From contig OX638369.1 in assembly GCA_951812925.1 (NCBI GenBank), positions 50,215,061-50,279,060 on the forward strand: a stretch of 64,000 bases of DNA, in the 5' to 3' direction. Under the pieces are notes generated by a model. It made no database searches. It saw only the letters and a program-made list of their open reading frames with translations, and was not told where the DNA came from. Positions 1 to 11,400 of the stretch are shown here, in pieces. The translations under genes were made by a program, and so were the position numbers. Position 1 is the stretch's first letter. The number at the start of each line of letters is the position of its first letter. This DNA comes from Calliopum simillimum. Lineage: Eukaryota > Arthropoda > Insecta > Diptera > Lauxaniidae.

Positions 1-129
1 CTTTCGGAAACAGAAAGCTTAAAAACGGAACAGTCTTGTTGAAAACGGGACGTATAGTCAGATTATACATAAACTAAAAAATAAAACTATTAAGCAAAAC
101 ACTTTTGTGCCCACATAAAAAAGGATAAA

Positions 130-397
130 TTGAGGAGTGGCCGTACCAAAGGTCTTAAGTACCAGTACAAGGCAAAAGTAGTGTCATAATATGAATCGAG
201 ACCCATTTTGTTAGAAATGATTAAATTTGCTTTCTGTTTTCACGAAAAATTTACTTCATGATGTGGAATTGATAGCATTATGTTGAAAAAACGATACCGG
301 TCAAATTACCTATTATTATGGTACAAAATATGTATTACTACTTACTTACTTTTGCCTCGTAATGGTATTTAGGACCTTTGGTACGACCACTCCTCAA
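130..397. repeat. MITE with ~55-bp terminal inverted repeats
   Basis: The ends are inverted copies of each other: TTGAGGAGTGGCCGTACC at the left is matched by its reverse complement at 380-397. The interior (gtgtcataatatgaat..., then aatttacttcatgatgtggaattgat) resembles the core of the repeats at 18758-19011 and 37168-39659, so these appear to be related non-autonomous elements with different tips. No coding capacity. The target duplication is not clear. Confidence 0.75.
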
Positions 398-589
398 TTA
401 ATTCTTTGCTTTTCTGTGAATGGAACATATATTTTAGTTTTTTATAAAGTGTTATCAAATTAAACGTTCGTTTTTATCCATAGTTAACAAAAAAAAGAAT
501 AAGTTCAAAAAAAAAAAAAACTTAAAACTTAAGTATTAATTTGACTATTAGGTGTTTTCGGAAATGCACCTAACCGCCAAAAAGACTTA

Positions 590-1078
590 CTTAACCGACA
601 AACTGGCCATTTTAGTATGAAAAAGGTCCAATTAACAATTTTCTGACCTCAAACTAACAAATTGGTATGATAAATGTACTACCGAATTAAAGAAAACGAG
701 GATTTCAAAAAAAAAATTTAAAAGGATATGTTAATAGGACGTTTTTCATACTAAAATGGTCGCCAAAGTCAAAAAATGGGGAAAAAAATTAAAATATCAA
801 CTTTAAAGGTCCAGAACTTGCGAAATCCTTTTAAACCCTATAAGCCATACTTACTATCTGAAAGCACTTACAATTAGCTAAAACTTTGACAAAGAAATGT
901 TTTCTCTAAAACGTTAGGGTGATCCAAGAAAATTTTTTTCTGAAACAAGTCAGAAAATCAGTTTTAACCCTATAACTCCTCAGGGATACATTTTACACCC
1001 CCTCCAGGTGCAATTTTTTGTTAGTCTAGGCCTCTATCACCTCCCAGAAGCTTCGTAACTTTATGCAATACACCCTGT
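590..1078 (+). repeat. Copy of the 36.5/40.5 kb palindrome-arm repeat
   Basis: This block matches the right arm of the large palindrome (39947-40420) in the same orientation and the left arm (36640-37110) in reverse. Shared stretches include tttttcatactaaaatgg, gtccagaact and acctcccagaagcttcgtaac. Positions 606-630 carry a second, inverted copy of the gccattttagtatgaaaaag motif, so this copy is itself partly folded back. No coding capacity. The remainder of 1-1591 shows no gene that I can support; the missing first UBR7 exon was not found here. Confidence 0.75.
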
Positions 1079-1591
1079 AGCTTAAGTCCAATGGAAATAT
1101 TAGGGGACATTTTAGAGGAAAGTTAGAATTTGCAAAAAAAAAAAATCTTGAGAGATAAGGCATATAAATTTTAGTTTATTCGTAAAGTGCATACAATTTT
1201 CAATGAAACCAATCATTCATTAAAATTGGTTGAAAATAGAAGATGTAACGATTTTTTTATACATCTTACTTTATTTGAAAATACAAGACGACAAGACTTA
1301 TCCAAAATTTATCAATTTATCTCTAGAACTTTCTTTAGACTAACCACTAGTTTTAAGCAGTTTTGAGATTGTAATTTTGTATGAAAAGACTTTCCGCAAC
1401 CTCCAAATGACCTTCAAAAAACTTGAAAAAATTTTCAGCTCACTTTGAATTTCGCTTTTATATTTTCAGAGGTAACCATGGAATTTCCAAAAATCGTTTT
1501 TTTAACCACTCTAATGTACATATGTACATTAGAACATTTTTTTTACCCTTCTTTAAGATAATCAAATGAATTTATTTCTTTACTTAAACAG

Positions 1592-4107
1592 GGTGCCATT
1601 AAGCGACAAGCACTTTATTCCTGTCTGACTTGCTGCCCAGAGGCTCGCAATCAGTTTGATAAATGTGCTGGCATCTGCTTGGCATGCTCCTACAAGTGTC
1701 ACGAGCATCATGAGTTGGTAGAGCTTTACACAAAACGAAATTTTCGCTGTGATTGTCCAACTATAAAAGGTTTAGGAAACGGCAGCAACAAATGTGTGCT
1801 GAACCCCATACTAAAAGAGCTACAACCACCGAATACAGAGAATCTGTATAATCAAAATTTTCAAGGTCTCTATTGTATTTGCCATCGTCCCTATCCTGAT
1901 CCAGAGAGCACTAGAGAAGAAGTAATGCTGCAGTGTACCGTTTGTGAGGATTGGTTCCACTTGGAACATTTGAATGTTCCAGCAGAATATGGGAAGTTGG
2001 TGGATAGCTACAATGAAATGATATGTGGCAGTTGCATGCAGCGTCACACTTTCTTACAGGACTATACAGGGTTAGCGTTAAAAGCACTCGAAGAAGTCGA
2101 TGCTAATATTACTGTCACCGGTGATGCATCAATTTGTGATGATAACAAGCTTAAATCTGATCTGGACAAAAGCATTTCAGATATTATGAATATCAGTAAT
2201 GAAGAAGCCAACGGTGAATGTGATTCGGCCAGCGTTAAAAAGGATGCTAGCGAGGAGAAATTTATTGCAGCAGTAGACAAAGTAGAGACTTCTGTGGCAG
2301 ATATTGAAGCCGCCGCCACAACTGACGAAGCATCAGTATCACAACCTGTCGCTAAACGACAAAAAATCGAAGAAGTTGCTAGTGAAAATTGTGAAAGCTC
2401 AAGTGAGAAATGTAGACGCCCTAAATCGAATGACTACGAGTCGGGTATGTGTGAAACTAAATTTTGATTTATTTTTTATTAATATCCAATATTTTCTTCT
2501 AATACATAAACAATAAGTCATAATTCTTTTTACCATCTCCAAAATAGAGAAAACCATGTTTGCGGGAATTTATCTTATGAAAAAATGTCATTCCAAGCCA
2601 AAGTAAGGGTTTTATGATCACTATACGTTCATTGCGTTGCAAATTCAATAAAAAAGCCTGGCATCTTGGTACGACATCGTCTATTGTGTCTAAGAAATCG
2701 ATTGCATAATTGTAGTCACTTCTTTTGCCTAAATTATCTTTAAGGTCATTGCGTGGTAAACGATAAATTTGATAGTAAGAGAAATTTTCAACTTGCAAGT
2801 CCCCTAGGCCGCGAAACATTTGATTTGGAATCACACGTCCATCGGTCATTTTATAGAGAGCACCGCGTGGACAAATAGCACATTCTTCTGTTATAATGAA
2901 AACAATTGCCGCTAGACGATCTTCTTCCTTGATTTTTACTACCTCAGCAACGCTGGCTGATATCACGCGATTTGCATCGATTTCAAATGTTGGATCCTGA
3001 AATTTAAAAAAAAAAAAAAAACCGTTTAGCCTATTTGAGAGACATTAAATGAATTTAAAGAAATCATTAATGCTTTTGTCATAAAAAAAGGATCTTTTAC
3101 GCAATTTTACTTAGGAGTTTTGGACATTTTTAACTAATCTTAAATAACTTTTTCAACATCCATTCCGATCAATATAATTATGTACTATGCTTTTCAACAA
3201 ATTATTAGATTTCTTAGCATTAAATTTTTGGGATTTTGACTCACCAGCTTAACGCTTGTCAAAAGAGTTGGATCGCCAATGAAGGGCTCTCGGCATAATA
3301 TGGTTGCTTGAAATGTTTTTGGCGTATGCACAAACGGTAGCATTAGCCATTGGTAACCATCAACACTATAAAAATACTTGCGATCCTTTAGGCAATCAGT
3401 AGTGTAACCGAAAGCAATAAAATAATCCTTTGTGATGCCGTTGATGCGTCCCCAGAAATACATGCCAGTGAAACGATTTTCACATTGCAATGCTATCAGT
3501 GAGTTCTCAATTAAAATCCTTAGTTCTGGCGCCAACTTCTGCCCAGAATACATAAGATAGTCAAGTCCCTCTTGAAAAAATTCAATATTCATTTTAAAAA
3601 AAATAATAGCGTTAATTTATTTTAAAGAAAATTTGATTAGTTTTGAAATAGTTTTATTTGTTTACTGAAACAGAAAACTAAATACAAACAATTTTTTTAC
3701 GTTTTCCTTTGTACGTACGTTTTGCAGGTGCCACCTTTTGGGGAAATGATTGGCGTAATGCCTTGTGCCAATGTAAAACATGCATGAATCTCTATAAGGA
3801 AGCAAAAGTTGAATATCTACTCGATGCAGAAGATTCTGCTAAATCGTATGAAGAACGTGGTATTAAACGTGCCGCTGCTGCGCCATCAACTTATGAACAG
3901 GGTATACAGGCTTTGGCATCAATTGGACGAATTCAGCAAATCGATGCTATAACTGAATACAACCATATGAAAGATAAGCTCAAGGAATATTTACAAACAT
4001 TTGCTTTAAGCAAGAAAGTGGTCACTGAAGAAGATATCAATCGTTTCTTTGAAGGAATGCGAAATGAAAAGAATGCCAACCTGGGCCAACCATTTTTTTG
4101 TCGTTAA
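1592..4107 (+). CDS. UBR7: UBR7-type E3 ubiquitin ligase, last two coding exons (5' partial)
   Basis: Two exons, 1592-2444 and 3728-4107, encode 410 residues to a TAA. The acceptor is tacttaaacag at 1591, the intron runs GTATGT...TTTGCAG, and the split codon G|GT gives glycine. The first exon opens inside the UBR box (GAIKRQALYSC, then CSYKCHEHHELVELYTKRNF) and continues into a PHD finger from about 1870 (CICHRPYPDP, CTVCEDWFH, CGSCMQRH). A low-complexity acidic linker follows. The last exon carries the family's C-terminal domain (WRNALCQCKTCMNLY) and ends FFCR. Human UBR7 is 425 residues, so about 50 N-terminal residues are missing; no matching exon was found upstream in 1-1591. UBR7 proteins are N-recognin-like ligases with chromatin roles. 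The intron hosts the antisense Rsph9 gene. Confidence 0.93.
2475..2480 (-). terminator. Poly(A) signal candidate, Rsph9
   Basis: AATAAA on the minus strand (tttatt on plus) lies 19 bp past the Rsph9 stop; a second copy lies at 2468-2473. Cleavage a normal 10-30 nt downstream would fall at about 2445-2465, that is, at or just inside the UBR7 splice donor. The two transcripts therefore probably just meet tail to body. Confidence 0.45.
2499..3592 (-). CDS. Rsph9: Radial spoke head protein 9, nested in the UBR7 intron
   Basis: Two exons on the minus strand (3592-3245 and 2996-2499) join in phase 0 across a 248-bp GTGAGT...TTTCAG intron to give 281 residues; the human protein has 276. Recognisable family blocks are FWGRINGITKDYFIAFG in exon 1 and CAICPRGALYKMTDG, LDTIDD, PLLWLGMTFFH and FLYFGDGKKNYDLLFMY in exon 2. 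RSPH9 is a head component of the radial spokes that connect outer doublets to the central pair in motile axonemes; in flies the only motile axonemes I expect are in sperm and some sensory neurons. The presence of an intron argues against a retrocopy. The start ATG is 135 bp from the UBR7 acceptor and the stop is 54 bp from its donor, so the gene fills the host intron. Confidence 0.92.
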
Positions 4108-4263
4108 ATAATACAATGAAATATAGTATTCTTTGAACTGAATTGAATTTTTGATGCATTTCAGTATTTAAAACTTATAAAATCAATTATTGGGTTAAAA
4201 TGCATCAAAAATTTTATTTTATATTTGGAGTAATTTACTCCACATCTTGCATTCCTTGTTATG

Positions 4264-4269
4264 AATAAA
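4264..4269 (+). terminator. Poly(A) signal, UBR7
   Basis: A canonical AATAAA sits about 157 bp past the UBR7 stop codon, which is a usual 3'UTR length for flies. Cleavage is inferred shortly downstream. Confidence 0.5.
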
Positions 4270-4779
4270 CCCAACTTCAATTGAAATGAAATTAAAATAG
4301 CGCTAGAAACTGGATTGTTTACTTTACTATCTTTTTATTATATTTATATCTCATGAAATATTTTTACATGCATTTTATTTGAATACTAAGTTTAAACTTC
4401 TATATGGTATTATTTTTCTATCGATTCATTAAATTCTACATGTTTTTATGTACTCGAATAAATTTTAATGTTGTAATTAAAAAAACAAAACAAACAGCTT
4501 TTTATTCTATTGTTATTTATCCTTTGCGTAAGAATGTTGTATCCTTCGCAGAATTTGAAAAATTGCATTATACCATTAAAATATAGTTTCGTTCGTTTGC
4601 TGCAAGACCGTCACAACTAAAAAAATAAACTTTCGAACTGAGAAGGTATGCAGCAATTACCGAGAATTCAAGTTTTGTTCTGACTAAAAATCATTGACAT
4701 CTGCAGTTGTTTCAGCACCAAGAGCATATCATTCTTAATTGTCGTAGTGAATGAATGTATCGCTCAAACTTTTGAATAT

Positions 4780-5613
4780 GAATGTTAGATGCGGCAGCCT
4801 AGGTTGGTGTTATGTTTGAAAAAATGCATTTAAAAATATGAATCGTTTATTCTGAAAGTGGGTCATAATAATCGGTTATTTGACTGATATAACTTTTTCA
4901 AGTAAATACCGTCGATTCCACACCATCAGGTAAACTTTTCGTGTCAACAAAACTCAATTTTATTAATTTTTGACAGAATACCAGCCAATTCATATTATGA
5001 CATTACTTTTGTCTTATAAGAATTTTCTAATATATAAAAATGAGATTTTGTTTGTTTTTATGTTTGTTATTTATGGACTCGGAAACTAACAGACCGATTT
5101 GAATGAAACTTTCACAATACCTTAGTATTATAAAAAGCTAGGCCATAGGCTAAAAAAGTGGGCGGTGCCATGCCCCCCTAAATTTTAATAATTAATAGCT
5201 CTGAAACTACTTGACACAGATAACTGAAATTTCATACATGTAAAAAGTGGATTAGGAAAAATAATGGGCGATGCCACGCCCTCGTAGAAATTAATTCATC
5301 ATATCCCTTAAAAAAATTTCGTCATATTTTTGAAAGTATTTGACGCATAAAGAAGAGATTTGGGACATAAATAAATTCCATCGGAACAATTTGCATCCCT
5401 TAAAAAAATTGGTGGTGCCCCGCCACCAGTACAAGAGAGGGTGTAGCAACGGGAAATGCTAGTGTAGTATAAAAATAAATATTAAATGAAAGGTAAAATT
5501 TTCAATCGAAAATGCGCCGAACTAAAGTTTAACGAAGAGTTACGGTTCCTTTGGCATTTATCCTCAGAATTGAATGAACTTTCACATGGGCCGGCTTGCA
5601 AATCGGCCCACCC
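4780..5613. mobile_element. TA-flanked MITE, 'GGGTGGGCC' family, interrupted by a Helitron
   Basis: The right end reads GGCCCACCC followed by TA, as in the copies at 37168-39659 and 7385-7550. The internal blocks match those copies: tccacaccatcaggtaaact, gacagaataccagcc, gacattacttttg, and aaaattttcaatcgaaaatg near the right end. Sequence 5026-5462 is absent from the homologous copy at 39115-39140 and is an inserted Helitron-like element. The left limit is not sharp. TA duplications suggest Tc1/mariner-type mobilisation. No transposase is present. Confidence 0.7.
5026..5462 (+). mobile_element. Non-autonomous Helitron-like element
   Basis: It begins TCTAATATATAAAAATGAG and ends GGGAAATGCTAG followed by T, matching the 5'-TC...CTAG-3' signature of Helitrons. 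The hallmark text 'ggactcggaaactaacagaccgatttgaatgaaa' seen near the 5' end is, from memory, typical of widespread insect Helitrons. A short GC stem (GGTGG...CCACC) lies some 35 bp before the end. It splits an older MITE whose uninterrupted version is seen at 39115-39180. Related tails end at 32331 and near 29815. Confidence 0.7.
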
Positions 5614-5888
5614 TACTGTATATACAAAAATGTGCAGATTTGTGTGATTTTTGATTTTCGCTAATAAAAATATATAGAGTAAATAAAAAAAAGTATTTTT
5701 TAACATTTATTTTATTTTATTGATTTTTTTTTTTTTTTGTTTTAATTCTTACAAAGCGTCATATTTTTATTTTTTTAATAATTTCTATAAAGCGTTATAA
5801 CTTTTTCCGGATTCAATGTCTTTACTTATTCGGTTGCTTTCTTTACAAATGAATTTAATAAATTTTTAATAGCTATTTATATATACAT

Positions 5889-6144
5889 ATCGTCGGGTTA
5901 AAACTACATACAACTAGACATCTACATACATTGCTCTTTTGAGTTAAGTATACAGAAACATGAAGAAAAAACGGATCTATGCCCGAGTCTAATCGGTTTT
6001 TTGAAATATTGTCCCCATTTTGTTTTATATAAAGAATTAAAAGCAGTAAACTGCAAATTCCTATACAAAAAACGAATTTCAAAAAACTTAAAACGCTTTT
6101 TTCTCAAAACATGAAATATGTAGATGTCTAGTTGTTGTTTTAAA
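5889..6144. repeat. MITE with inverted ends (TTAAAAC...ACTAGACATCTACAT)
   Basis: The left end gttaaaactacatacaactagacatctacat is mirrored at 6116-6144 (atgtagatgtctagttgttgttttaa). Single-ended relatives occur at 13104-13140 and 15008-15050, both in the Dif intron, with the same order of motifs. No coding sequence. The surrounding 5620-6340 holds only AT-rich DNA. Confidence 0.7.
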
Positions 6145-6348
6145 ATAAATCAATTTTAAACCTTAAAATATAATTACATTGAATGTGGCATTAAGAAATC
6201 GGTAAAAAATAAATAAATAATATCAATAAATTACTTGTTCTTTTAGCAATAAACTACAAATATAATCTGGATTTATCGGTTATTGCTTCATAGATTATTT
6301 ACAACTAAAAAATAGTTTTATTTAAATAAAAATAAGGAATATGGACAT

Positions 6349-6568
6349 TAAATACCGATACATTCAACGTAAAAAATGGTAACACATTTTGTTCCATCTT
6401 GTGTCAAATTTTGGTACGTCTAGCTTGAAATTTGAAGGCCTGGAAGTCAGCCTAAATTTATTTTATAGTTTTCATACAAAAAAAAAAGTTAAAATACAAA
6501 AATGCTCATAACTAAAAAGTACGATTTTCGAGTTACCAACTTTTACGTTGGACGTATCGATATATAGT
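6349..6568. repeat. Short inverted-repeat element (MITE-like)
   Basis: attaaataccgatacattca...aacgtaaaaaatggtaac at the left is mirrored by gttaccaacttttacgtt...ggacgtatcgatatat at the right, about 38 bp with a few mismatches. Nothing is encoded inside. From here to 7380 I see only AT-rich sequence without recognisable genes. Confidence 0.55.
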
Positions 6569-7384
6569 ATATTCATACTTTTTTGTTTAAGAGTGAAAAT
6601 CCAATAATAAAATACATATAGAAATTATTAAAAATTGTCATTTAAATTTTAAATTTTAAATTAAAAAGTGAGAAAAAAAGAAAAAAAATTAATAATCTAT
6701 TGTTAGTAAGCATTGTATAAAAAGATCTTAAAAATATGTACCTATTTCTTAAATTAAATTTAAAATATTACAAAATATGTAGTCCATTTTTATATCAATT
6801 AAAAACTTTGGACATACACTGTTCATAGCGGAATGTATTCGTACTCATTTGGGAACTACTTCAGTAGTAAGTAACATCTTAGATAATATCTGATACATAC
6901 ATACAACTTTTTAGCACAACTGGATTCTTTTGATTCTTTTAACTTGATTTGCTAGAGTAACCAATGAAAATTTGATCGGAATAAACCAAAATAAACCAAT
7001 ATTTGAAGAAATGCGGCTAACTTCTCTACGAAAATGAATTAAGACATGCAATATTGTTATATGTATTACATTGATTCACAAAAAAAAAAAACGATATTCG
7101 GAAATTCCACATTATCTCCAAAAATTTTAAAAATTTGAGCTTCGATGAAATCAAAATTTGAAACTCAATTCATATCCAAATGAACTTCGGATTCGAAATA
7201 ATCGTGCCGAAAAGTGCATTGGTTCATATTTTGTCGAGTAAAGTAGAAAAATTGGCAATTTAGTTCCTAAAACTGCCACCAGATAGCGCTTTGGCGAAGA
7301 ATGAATGTTAGATTCGGCAACCCAGTACTCAGAAACACTAGGATTATTGCTTTGCTTGAAAAAATTATTGAAAAACTGAAAATC

Positions 7385-7550
7385 TTCATATATATTAATT
7401 AAAAATATATTAAATGCAAGGTAAAATTTTCAATAGAGGCATTGTTCCTTGAGTATTTTTTCTTAGAATTGAATGAAATTTCACATGGGGGGATAGCCAA
7501 GGTCAGTTAAACTTCTTCCATACAATTTGGCCCACACTACTGCATAAATA
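7385..7550 (-). repeat. Fragment of the 'GGGTGGGCC' MITE family
   Basis: It matches 39175-39665: atgcaaggtaaaattttcaa at one side and ttcacatgggggga...ttggcccacac followed by TA at the other. It lacks the internal portion. Confidence 0.6.
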
Positions 7551-7585
7551 TCAAAGTTATGTAGAAAGTTTTCTGATAATGGGGT

Positions 7586-7684
7586 TTATCGTGAATAAAT
7601 ATTCCCGGGGAATTTTTCTCAAGTTGCCGTGCATTCTCCATAGGTGTCTGAGAAAAACTCCCCGGGAATATTTATTTACGATAA
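7586..7684. repeat. 99-bp perfect-type hairpin
   Basis: TTATCGTGAATAAATATTCC and the following CGGGGAATTTTTCTCA are mirrored at 7649-7684 with two mismatches in 36 bp, separated by only 27 bp. The arms contain CCCGGG. It could be a very small MITE or a structured non-coding element. The sequence from 7700 to 8450 has no gene that I can support. Confidence 0.6.
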
Positions 7685-8453
7685 CTAAAAGAGTATTATT
7701 CCCAGCACCGCTGATGCTTGTAGTACGAAGTAAGCGACGAAATGTCAAAAGTAGACTACACAATAGGTTGCTTCATAATTTTTTTTTGCTTCCTTTTTGC
7801 TTTCAAACACGTTTTTTGTTAAAAGGATAGAAACTAAAAATACTGGGGCAAGGAGAGCCCATAATATTAATATTTACTGGTGGCGCATCTTTATTTCTTT
7901 GTTATTAGTATGAATTATATGGTAAAGAATACTCTTCTAAACACTTTTGTCGATATCTCGTGAAAGAGAAAACTTAGACTATGTACTACCATTGGAAAGA
8001 GCATAAAATTTTTCATAAAAAAGTTTATAGTAATTTTATGTGAAGATGTTACTTCGTTAGTTTTCTCAAGTTTTAAAATGATTAACAATCTGTAGCCCAC
8101 TGATGCAATGCTAAAAATCGGTTTTCCAAAGGGTTTTCGATCAGGAGATAAGAGGAGGTGTTTTAGCCGATAAGGTGCTTAGACGAATCCGAAACAACTG
8201 GCACTAGTGACGATCGGGCTTGATTGATAAAATACTCGTAAGAGTCTAAATTTAACATTCTGAGGAATGGCTTACAACAATTTGTGGCAATATATGATGC
8301 TTTCGTTGATATTAAAACAATACAAAAAAATGTTTCAAATTTTACATTTTTGGAATAACTCTAAAATTATGTTACCATACTATATATTAGCCACTTAATA
8401 TTTTATATTTTACAAGAAAGCGTAGTCACGTTCTAAATAAAAGACTCAAATAT

Positions 8454-11400
8454 TTAAGGATTCATTTCAATATCCTGAGCACATAGGTATCGAATAAGGC
8501 CACTATTCGTATTCATATCAGCGTCATTAGAACCATCAGTTTCAATTTGATATTGTATCGTCATGGGCTGTACTAAATGTTGTTGCTGTTGTTCTGGGTT
8601 AATGTTTTGTTGTAACGGTTGTTGTTGTTGTAGCTGCTGTTGTTGCAACTGTTGTTGTTGATGTTGCTGCTGTTGTTGTTGTTGTTGTTGTTGCTGTAGT
8701 AGTTGCTGTTTCGTTCCTGCATTGAAATTTTGTTGTAGCTGCTGTGGCTGCTGTGGCTGTGTTCCTGTATTAATATTTACTTGTTGTTGCTGTTGATGCA
8801 GTTGAGTTCCTGCAATAAGGTTTAGCTGTTGTTGTGGTTGTCCTGCATTTAAGTTAATTTGTGTTCCTGTATTAATATTTATTGGTTGTTGTTGCTGTTG
8901 TAATTGCGTTCCTACAATAATGTTTGGTTGCGGTGATTGTTGTTGTTGCTGTTGTACTATATAATGGTTTGGCGACGATAATGGCTGTTGCACCTCTGGA
9001 ATAATATACAATTGTGCAAATTGTTTTGACGGTGTCATTCGATCTAAATCCGATTGCATTGGCTGTTGAGCTTGAGTTTGATTTTGTCCAATATTTCGTT
9101 GCTGTGACAAAGGTGTTATGCTGCCACCACTTGTGCTTGGAGCATTTCTCGTACGATCCCAATAAATATTTGTTGGGCTATGAGGAATGTTGTTATTGTT
9201 GTTATTACGAGGCTCTAAAGTTGTGTAAGTATTATTATTATTAACATTATCATATGGTGGTGATGTATTGTTGCTAATGAAAACATTGGTTCCATTTTCA
9301 AGCGTATTTAAATATTGTTGGAATTGCTGAAATTGCTCTTGCTGTTTTTGGTTTTGTTTCTGCTGTTCTAATTGTTGTTGTAAAGTTATAGCATTGAAAT
9401 TACTGATATGAGGACTATTTGAGCTTGGTGTCCATTCATATCGTAATTCTGGTGTTGCAATGCGTTGCATTGGGCTCAAACAACCGGGTTGAGTTTGGAA
9501 TGTGTGTGTTGGAGATGGAGACAAATCTATAAATATTTGGAAAATGTAAATATGAATAATACTATATATACGTATAAAGAACAATGCAATAACAAGTGCC
9601 CACTTACTTGTCTCAACTTTGGGTGTTGTATGCAAATAATTGGGATTGGTACTGAAAGCTGCAAATATGGTTAGTTTTAATTAGTTTTTTGTTTCATATA
9701 AAAAGATAAATATATATAAAGTTAGCATAAAAAGCTTTATCCAACGAAAATTGTTTCGTTTTTGCGTTTATGTTCAAAAAGTCACAATATTCATGCGCGT
9801 GTATCTATTGTCTGGGGAATAAAGTACTCTTTTTGGTCGGAAAATTAATCTTTCTGAACGTAAATGCAAATAAGTTTTTTTTTTTTTGCGTTGAAATAAG
9901 CTATAAGCATAAAAATGAAAATGCAAGTAAATCATAGTCGCCATTATTATATAACATTTATGCATGCACGAAAGATAAAAATGTTATTTTTTGTGAGGGC
10001 TTTAATTGGGTTGAAAAGATTACAAAATGGATAAAAAGTTGTTCCTGGTTTTCCTAATTAAAAAACAACACAATTTTGATAGAAATTAATTTTTTAAAAA
10101 AGAAACATGTCTTTTAATTATACGCTTCAACAACATTATTTTTTTGTTTTGGGATGGGTTCTAACCTAGCACTTTCGATTACCATTGATGAGTGAAAAAA
10201 AACTGCCAAAGGATTTTTCGAAGTTCGGTTGTTAAGCAGCGCTATAACGGTTCACAGTTCGAAAAATCAAGTACTATGGAAAAACCGCATTTTTAGATTA
10301 AAAATTAAAATTTTTTATATGATATCTTTATTTCTCGTTTATGATGTCTTCTAAACATCACTTAAACATCTTCCAAGATATTAAAAGCAAATCTTGAACC
10401 GTTTTGGAGAAATTTACAGAAAACTATGAAAAATTTAAAAATACCCTCAATTTTGCATTTTTTCCCTCCCACTTTCAATATAAAATTTGGAATGGGATTT
10501 AGTAGAGTATTTTCGATTGTCATTGATGAGAAGAAAAAAGTGTCAAAGGATTTTTGGAAGTTCGGTAGTAAAGCGGCACCGACGGAGGCAGTGTACTAAA
10601 TTTCATTGAATTATCTTGATCAGTTTTCCCAAAAAGTGTATTTCCACACACAGCCAGCCAGCCACCCAGCCAGCCAGCCAGACAGAAGGACATGGCTATA
10701 TCGACTCAGGAGGTGACGCTGATCAAGAATATATATACTTTTCTATATCTGCCACGCCTCCTTCTCTGCGTTACAAACGGAAGGACAAAGTGAATATACC
10801 CTGGGTGTAGGGTATAAAAACTTGTCCTTTGTCTCGGAGCCAGATTTTTTTAATATTCCCGGCGAAGCCGAGGGTATTACAAATTAGAGTTTTTCCTGCA
10901 ATCTCACCTGATAGCATGTCTTCAAAAGCAAAAAATCATGCAAATTGGATAACTGATTTTTGAATTATGGGACTTTCCAAGAACCCAGACGAAGCTGAAA
11001 GTATTTCGAAATAAAATGTATCCCAAAACCTTGCCTTGCAAAATATCTATAAAGGAAATAAAAAATTATGCAAATTGGACGAATGGTTCGCGAGTTATGG
11101 AGACACAGACAGACAGACGTTGTATTTTATATAGTAGTATGAAGTATGATATCTTGATTTAAGAGATATTACCCATTTTGAAAAGACACTGCTAGGGAAA
11201 TAAATAATGTAAAAAAAAAAAAAAAATTAAATAATTAAAATTTTAACAAATTAATAAATAAAAAAAGTATTGGTTAAAGCAAAACACAGTCAAAATACAA
11301 CATTAATTTTTTGACTTACGCATTTTAGTTGATGTACGAGTATTTTACCCTTTGAAAAAAATTCTAAATTTCAAAACTACTTGTAAAAAACCTATGTTGA

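Noticed and set aside
2499..3592. Rsph9 as a processed retrocopy inserted in UBR7
   Set aside because: It has its own 248-bp intron with proper splice sites, intact frame and no poly(A) tract or target duplication.
8872..9244. ORFs overlapping the polyQ exon of Dif in other frames
   Set aside because: CAG/CAA repeat frames produce open alternative frames without constraint.
10640..10683. CRISPR-like or regulatory array of CCAG units
   Set aside because: Simple tetranucleotide microsatellite inside a dispersed repeat, also present inverted near 50.4 kb.
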